DNA from: Glandiceps talaboti
Taxonomy: Eukaryota; Hemichordata; Enteropneusta; Spengelidae
Reading direction: 5' to 3'
DNA length: 64,000 bases
Assembly: GCF_964340395.1 (NCBI RefSeq)
Contig: NC_135571.1
Location: 10,421,440-10,485,439, forward strand
How positions within the stretch are numbered: the first letter of the stretch is position 1; every line of letters begins with the position of its first letter. The position numbers and the translations under genes were made by a program. Below, piece after piece: positions 59,767 through 64,000 of this stretch. The notes under the pieces are model-generated. The model made no database searches and had not been told where the DNA came from. It saw nothing but the letters and a program-made list of their open reading frames with translations.

Positions 59767-62345
59767 TCATATCACTTGGGTATGTTGTTGTTGTTGTTGT
59801 TGTCGATGCATAACTTCTTTCTTCAATTGTTCGTAGAAAATAAACATAAACACATTCCACGATCCAAGACGCATAAATGAAGGCATGAATCTATAATCGA
59901 AATAAAATGTACAAATATGAATATTATTATCTTGAAATATCATGTATTGATCCATCGATAAATTAATCAATCAATGAATTATGATTATTATAAATGGATA
60001 GGAAAAATTAGAAATCTACTACGTATTCAAAGGTGGGTGGGTGGGTGGGTAGGGTACGTAGGTAGGTAGGTAGGGTAGGTAGGTAGGTATGTGAGTGAGT
60101 GACTGAGTAAGTAAGTAAGTAAATAAGTAAACGTGTGAGTGAGTGAGTGAGTGAGTGAGTGAGTGAGTGAGTGAGTGAGTGAGTGAGTGAGAGAGTGATG
60201 AGTAAGTAAGTAAATAAGTAAGTAAGTAAACGTGTGAGTGAGTGAGTGGGTGGGTGAGTGAGTGAGTGAGTGAGTGAGTGAGTGAGTGAGTGAGTGAGTG
60301 AGTGAGTGAGTGAGTGATGAGTAAGTCATGATGGATATAGATAAAATGTACTGAGTTAAGCATCACTGGTACTCACCCTTTATAGAAAGCCTTTGCACCA
60401 CCCTCTTTAAACATCTTGAGGGCGCAGTCAATAGCACCTCTGTACTGTCCTTTACTGGAGTTCATAAACCTTGTCTTGACTACGTCGACTGGGGAGGCGA
60501 CACAGGTTGCAATGAAACCAGCACAGAAAGCAGAAACAAAGTGACATGGCAGACTATCAGATAAAAGTTTGAGGGAGAGGATCTTCTCTTTAGTCAAGTC
60601 ATAGACAACCAATTCAGCTGAGTTGATAACAGCATTACGTGTCATGTTGGGAAGAGTGCCTACAAAAACAAACCAAGACATTATACATTGTTACTGGTTG
60701 ATAATGTTGACATTGTGGTTCGGTATTTTTGTTTTAGTTGCTTGTTTTTGGTTTTAGGGCAAAGGTGTGATTTCATTTGGTACCAGGAACCAAAATTTAA
60801 GCATTCAATTTGATCCACTTAAAAACCGCAATACCAAATAATGTTAAGTCAAAACCCGTACAATTTCCTTCACATTTTAGTGTGAGTAGATCGTTTTAAT
60901 TGTTGCCTAGCTAGCTCGTTGAGATATATAGTTGACTTTATATCAATATAATAACTTGTAATCACTGGCAGCGTGTATGTATATATTCCATAGATCACTA
61001 ATTTACTAAGACCTGACGCCTCTTCTGTCCTTGGCATCATGATTTTCTGAACGAATTTCGTTTACTGGAATTCTGGAATAATTTAGACTATCCCTTACCT
61101 CGCCAAAGTCCCTTTACTCCCTCTGTTGTCGCAATCGTTTTGTAAGCATGAAAAGCTCCATGGTAACGGTTTGGTCCGCTATTATTGGTCTGGGCTTGTA
61201 GACGCACTTTTACTACATCCGTAGGCTGGGCAATAAGAATTGCCATAGCACCCGTTGTCATGCCAGCAAGAATGCGTGTAATGACACCACCACCAGGCAG
61301 ACCTGTCATTCATAAAGATAACGATTATTTAGTTATTAATATTAATAATCTTATGGTTACTGTTGGTAGTGATTAGTATAGGTAAATTCATGTCACAGTC
61401 GTTCGTTTATAAAAGCTTACGTCATTTTAACTTGGAGAAATAAAAATGTTGACTTAACATGGAAAGTCGTACAAACAGTAATTCAAAATTGGTACATGGT
61501 GGACTGTAATGATGTCATCGGTCCGGGTAGTCGTTTGGGGAAAGGGCAATTAGACCGCGCCCTCAACTTCTGATCTGTCAGTCCAGGTACGTGGTTGAGG
61601 AGGCGAAAAAATCAAATTTTCAAAACACAGAGAATACAAAAGCTTCATTCTTTTTCGTATAACTCCACTATTTTGTATAGTGGTTTGAGTTACTTTCTAT
61701 ATAACTTGAGGCAGTACATGTATGATGATAACTGATTTCTATACTTACTATGAGCGATACCATTTTGGTAGTACTGTTTCACCGAATCATAGAGACCGAT
61801 TCTAACTGATGCAAAACTCATCTGACGTTGTAAACCAGCATTAAGTCCATTGTAGAGAGCACGTGGTCCTTCTTGGCGTGCAATTGTAGAAATAGTACCA
61901 ACCATCCCATTGTAACGAACTTCCGGTTTGATGGACTTCCTCACAAGAGACTTAGTAATAGCACTGATTCTTTTCTTGCCAACCTTTGACACTTCACCCT
62001 GGATCTGAAAAGATTAAAAGATAATATTAAACATTAGATTTAAGATATTTGATAAAATTCTCTGGTCTTGGACAACGATTAAATGAGCAACATTAGGATT
62101 CTCTTTTTCGCCATATGTCGTTGTTTTACCGAGTCGACCTAGTTTAAGTCCAAGAACTACTGCGCTGACTGCTTGCGAAATTGTCAACCTATGAGAGGAA
62201 ACAAGTAACAAACAAACATTCTTACCTGTAAGCGTACTTTAGCAGTGTCCAATGGAAAAGTGATCATATCTGCCATGCAGGCAGCTGTACCAGCACAGAC
62301 GAACTTTACACCAACAGTTGGTTGGATATTTTTGTTATAAACCAT
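59767..62345 (-). CDS. Mitochondrial uncoupling protein, UCP2/UCP3-like (5 coding exons, 328 aa)
   Basis: Exons in order: 62226-62345, 61749-62004, 61099-61302, 60377-60659, 59767-59890, all with GT-AG junctions and consistent phases (0, 1, 1, 2). The protein has the three mitochondrial-carrier signatures [10 protein letters not shown] (from residue 31), [10 protein letters not shown] (from 152) and [10 protein letters not shown] (from 250), and UCP-typical stretches such as [17 protein letters not shown] and the LGSWN region in the last exon. It is an inner-membrane solute carrier with six transmembrane helices by family; UCPs modulate proton leak and metabolite exchange. It is longer than the ~309 residues usual for UCP2, because of a basic insertion in the first matrix loop (about residues 44-70) and a poly-Gln C-terminus. 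The acceptor TTTCAG ending at 62376 shows the ATG exon is preceded by a 5' UTR intron. I infer the UCP2/3-like group, not the exact orthologue. Confidence 0.93.
60031..60325. repeat. (GGGT)n, (GTAG)n and (GTGA)n tetranucleotide arrays in the last UCP intron
   Basis: Mixed tetranucleotide blocks lie about 50 bases from the exon 4 donor. Thr/His/Ser/Leu ORFs are artefacts. Confidence 0.9.
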
Positions 62346-62375
62346 TTTGAACTGATAGGTTGACGAGTATATACA

Positions 62376-62942
62376 CTGAAACACAAAATAAACAATAGAA
62401 CGGTGACATAAATGCTGATACATGTATGTAGGAAAAAACTCAAAAACTGAAAAATTACAGAAGCATTGCATAGTGAACAAGAAAACAATCAATATCGTCA
62501 GAATTACATAATGTGTATTCGTACATACATACATACATACATACATACATTTATACACACAGGCACATACATACATACATACATACATACATACATACAT
62601 ACATACATACATACATACATACATACATACATACATACATACACACACATACATACATACATACATACATACATACATACATACATACATACATACATAC
62701 ATACACATACATACATACATACATACATACATACATACATACATACATACATACATACATACATACATACATACATACATACATACATACACACATGTAC
62801 ACACACATACATACATACATACATACACACACACACATACATACATACATACATACATACATACATACATACATACATACATACATACATACACACATAC
62901 ACACACACATACATACATACATACATACATACATACATACAT

Positions 62943-62975
<33 letters not shown>

Positions 62976-62999
62976 AACAAACACGTACACACAATATAT

Positions 63000-63054
<55 letters not shown>

Positions 63055-64000
63055 CTATGCCATGTTACTTACATTTTAAAGTATCCTTTGAATTAAACCT
63101 GTTCCGATGCTAGAATTATTAACAGTCTAGTGATAATGTAATACCACAACTTTCTCTAAAATCGTCTTCACTGTAGTAATTACGATGATATTGTAATAAA
63201 TTAAGTTGTTGTATGTTGTTGGAGAATATCGACTGCATCGATTGTAACGTGTGTAGAATTTGTGTATGGTTTATAGCCATTAAATTATCTAAAACAAGAA
63301 CAGAAGAGAACATACATCATTTGAGTAAGTCGTGTGACAAGTTATACTGTAAGATATACGTCGTGTTGTCCAGCCCTGTCAGACTTGAATGCTGGTTGAT
63401 AGCGTGGCAAGAATGTCTGTATCGTACAGACTAGTGACACGTATCCCTTGATAATCATAGGCCAAGAGTAGTACCGTCAATGAACATAATGAATAAAAGT
63501 CATGGAGAAAGCCTCGTAAGTAAAAATTCCCGTTAATGAAGAGTTCCCGGGGACTCGAGCTTGAGTTGCCGTCAATGCAGAGACGGACTAAAAGTTTCGT
63601 TCGAAAAGTTCACATGCATACGTAGATACAGGTTGATCAACGTACTTGAACTCAAAGTTGTTCGGTAAATCGAAGTACAGACAGTGGAGGGAAAACCTAT
63701 CAAAGGGATGAAACAAATAAAAACAACTAGGCACGAACACAGGATATAACAAACGCTCGACTATTATGAAAAGACCTACGTGTACAGATTGAAACTTTAA
63801 CGATAGAACACACTGACCAACTACAGTGTTACTAAATTTGCGACGACTTTAGAGCCTAGAGAAGTTTTTAATCTTCGATAGAGTGGGGGTAAATTTAAAT
63901 AGCTTCCACACAATGATAATTAAGTCAAAGATGTATATGGTTGGTTATTGTGAATAGTAATCAAGCCCCATAACGTTTGATTTCACTTTGGGTCGATTCA
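62376..64000. other. Upstream region of the UCP gene, no gene recognised
   Basis: Presumed 5' UTR intron and promoter region of the UCP gene. It holds a large (ACAT)n array and an (AT)n run, then about 900 bases of unremarkable sequence to the window edge. No non-coding first exon could be fixed. Confidence 0.5.
62521..63051. repeat. (ACAT)n array followed by (AT)n
   Basis: About 470 bases of ACAT repeats with ACAC interruptions, then AT repeats at about 63003-63051. Long Tyr/Val/Cys and His/Thr ORFs (up to 268 codons) across it, on both strands, are artefacts. Confidence 0.92.

Noticed and set aside
62184-62990. Long Tyr/Val/Cys and His/Thr ORFs up to 268 codons
   Set aside because: They are translations of (ACAT)n repeats. 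The 62184-62990 ORF merely reads through the repeat into the genuine first UCP coding exon.

Overview
The window is animal (metazoan) nuclear DNA. It is AT-rich, full of long simple repeats, and its genes are split by GT-AG introns. Kringle and F-type (fucolectin-like) lectin domains plus a vertebrate-like mitochondrial uncoupling protein suggest an aquatic invertebrate (a lophotrochozoan or an invertebrate deuterostome). The species cannot be fixed from sequence alone.

Layout. From about 4.4 to 48.3 kb lies a tandem array of three units of about 13.4 kb. Each unit carries one minus-strand gene for a secreted protein: signal peptide, four kringles, short linkers, then a C-terminal F-type lectin domain. 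Each gene has ten coding exons, and every coding intron is in phase 1. Copies 1 (5696-12163) and 2 (22811-29246) are almost identical, with one residue difference found. Copy 3 (36160-43571) is clearly diverged. Spacer DNA at 1-4440 resembles the spacers further right, so the array probably continues beyond the left edge. A 3.69-kb element with long terminal inverted repeats, made partly of ~34-bp tandem units, sits at the copy 1/copy 2 junction (17914-21600). The matching sites at the other junctions are empty. The spacers also hold a small TIR element (MITE-like) family and a ~430-bp repeat ending in (ACAAC)n.

The right part is ordinary single-copy sequence. A plus-strand four-exon gene (50567-54601) encodes a 749-residue acidic, Asn/Gln-rich protein with a PAM2-like motif and a PPPGF motif. 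A plus-strand four-exon NAD(P)-binding oxidoreductase gene (55420-57439) has an in-frame TAG abutting its first splice donor. A minus-strand five-exon UCP-type mitochondrial carrier gene (59767-62345) follows. The edge to 64000 shows no recognisable gene.

How they work together. The kringle-lectin genes form a family by tandem duplication. Their products are probably extracellular proteins that bind glycans through the lectin domain and protein ligands through the kringles. The other three genes have unrelated intracellular roles: probable mRNA regulation, redox metabolism and mitochondrial transport. Each kringle-lectin gene carries, just past its stop codon, a regularly spaced array of TGACGTCA palindromes kept in all three copies.

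Exon coordinates were assigned by hand from splice consensus, reading phase and homology between copies. No search or alignment was run.
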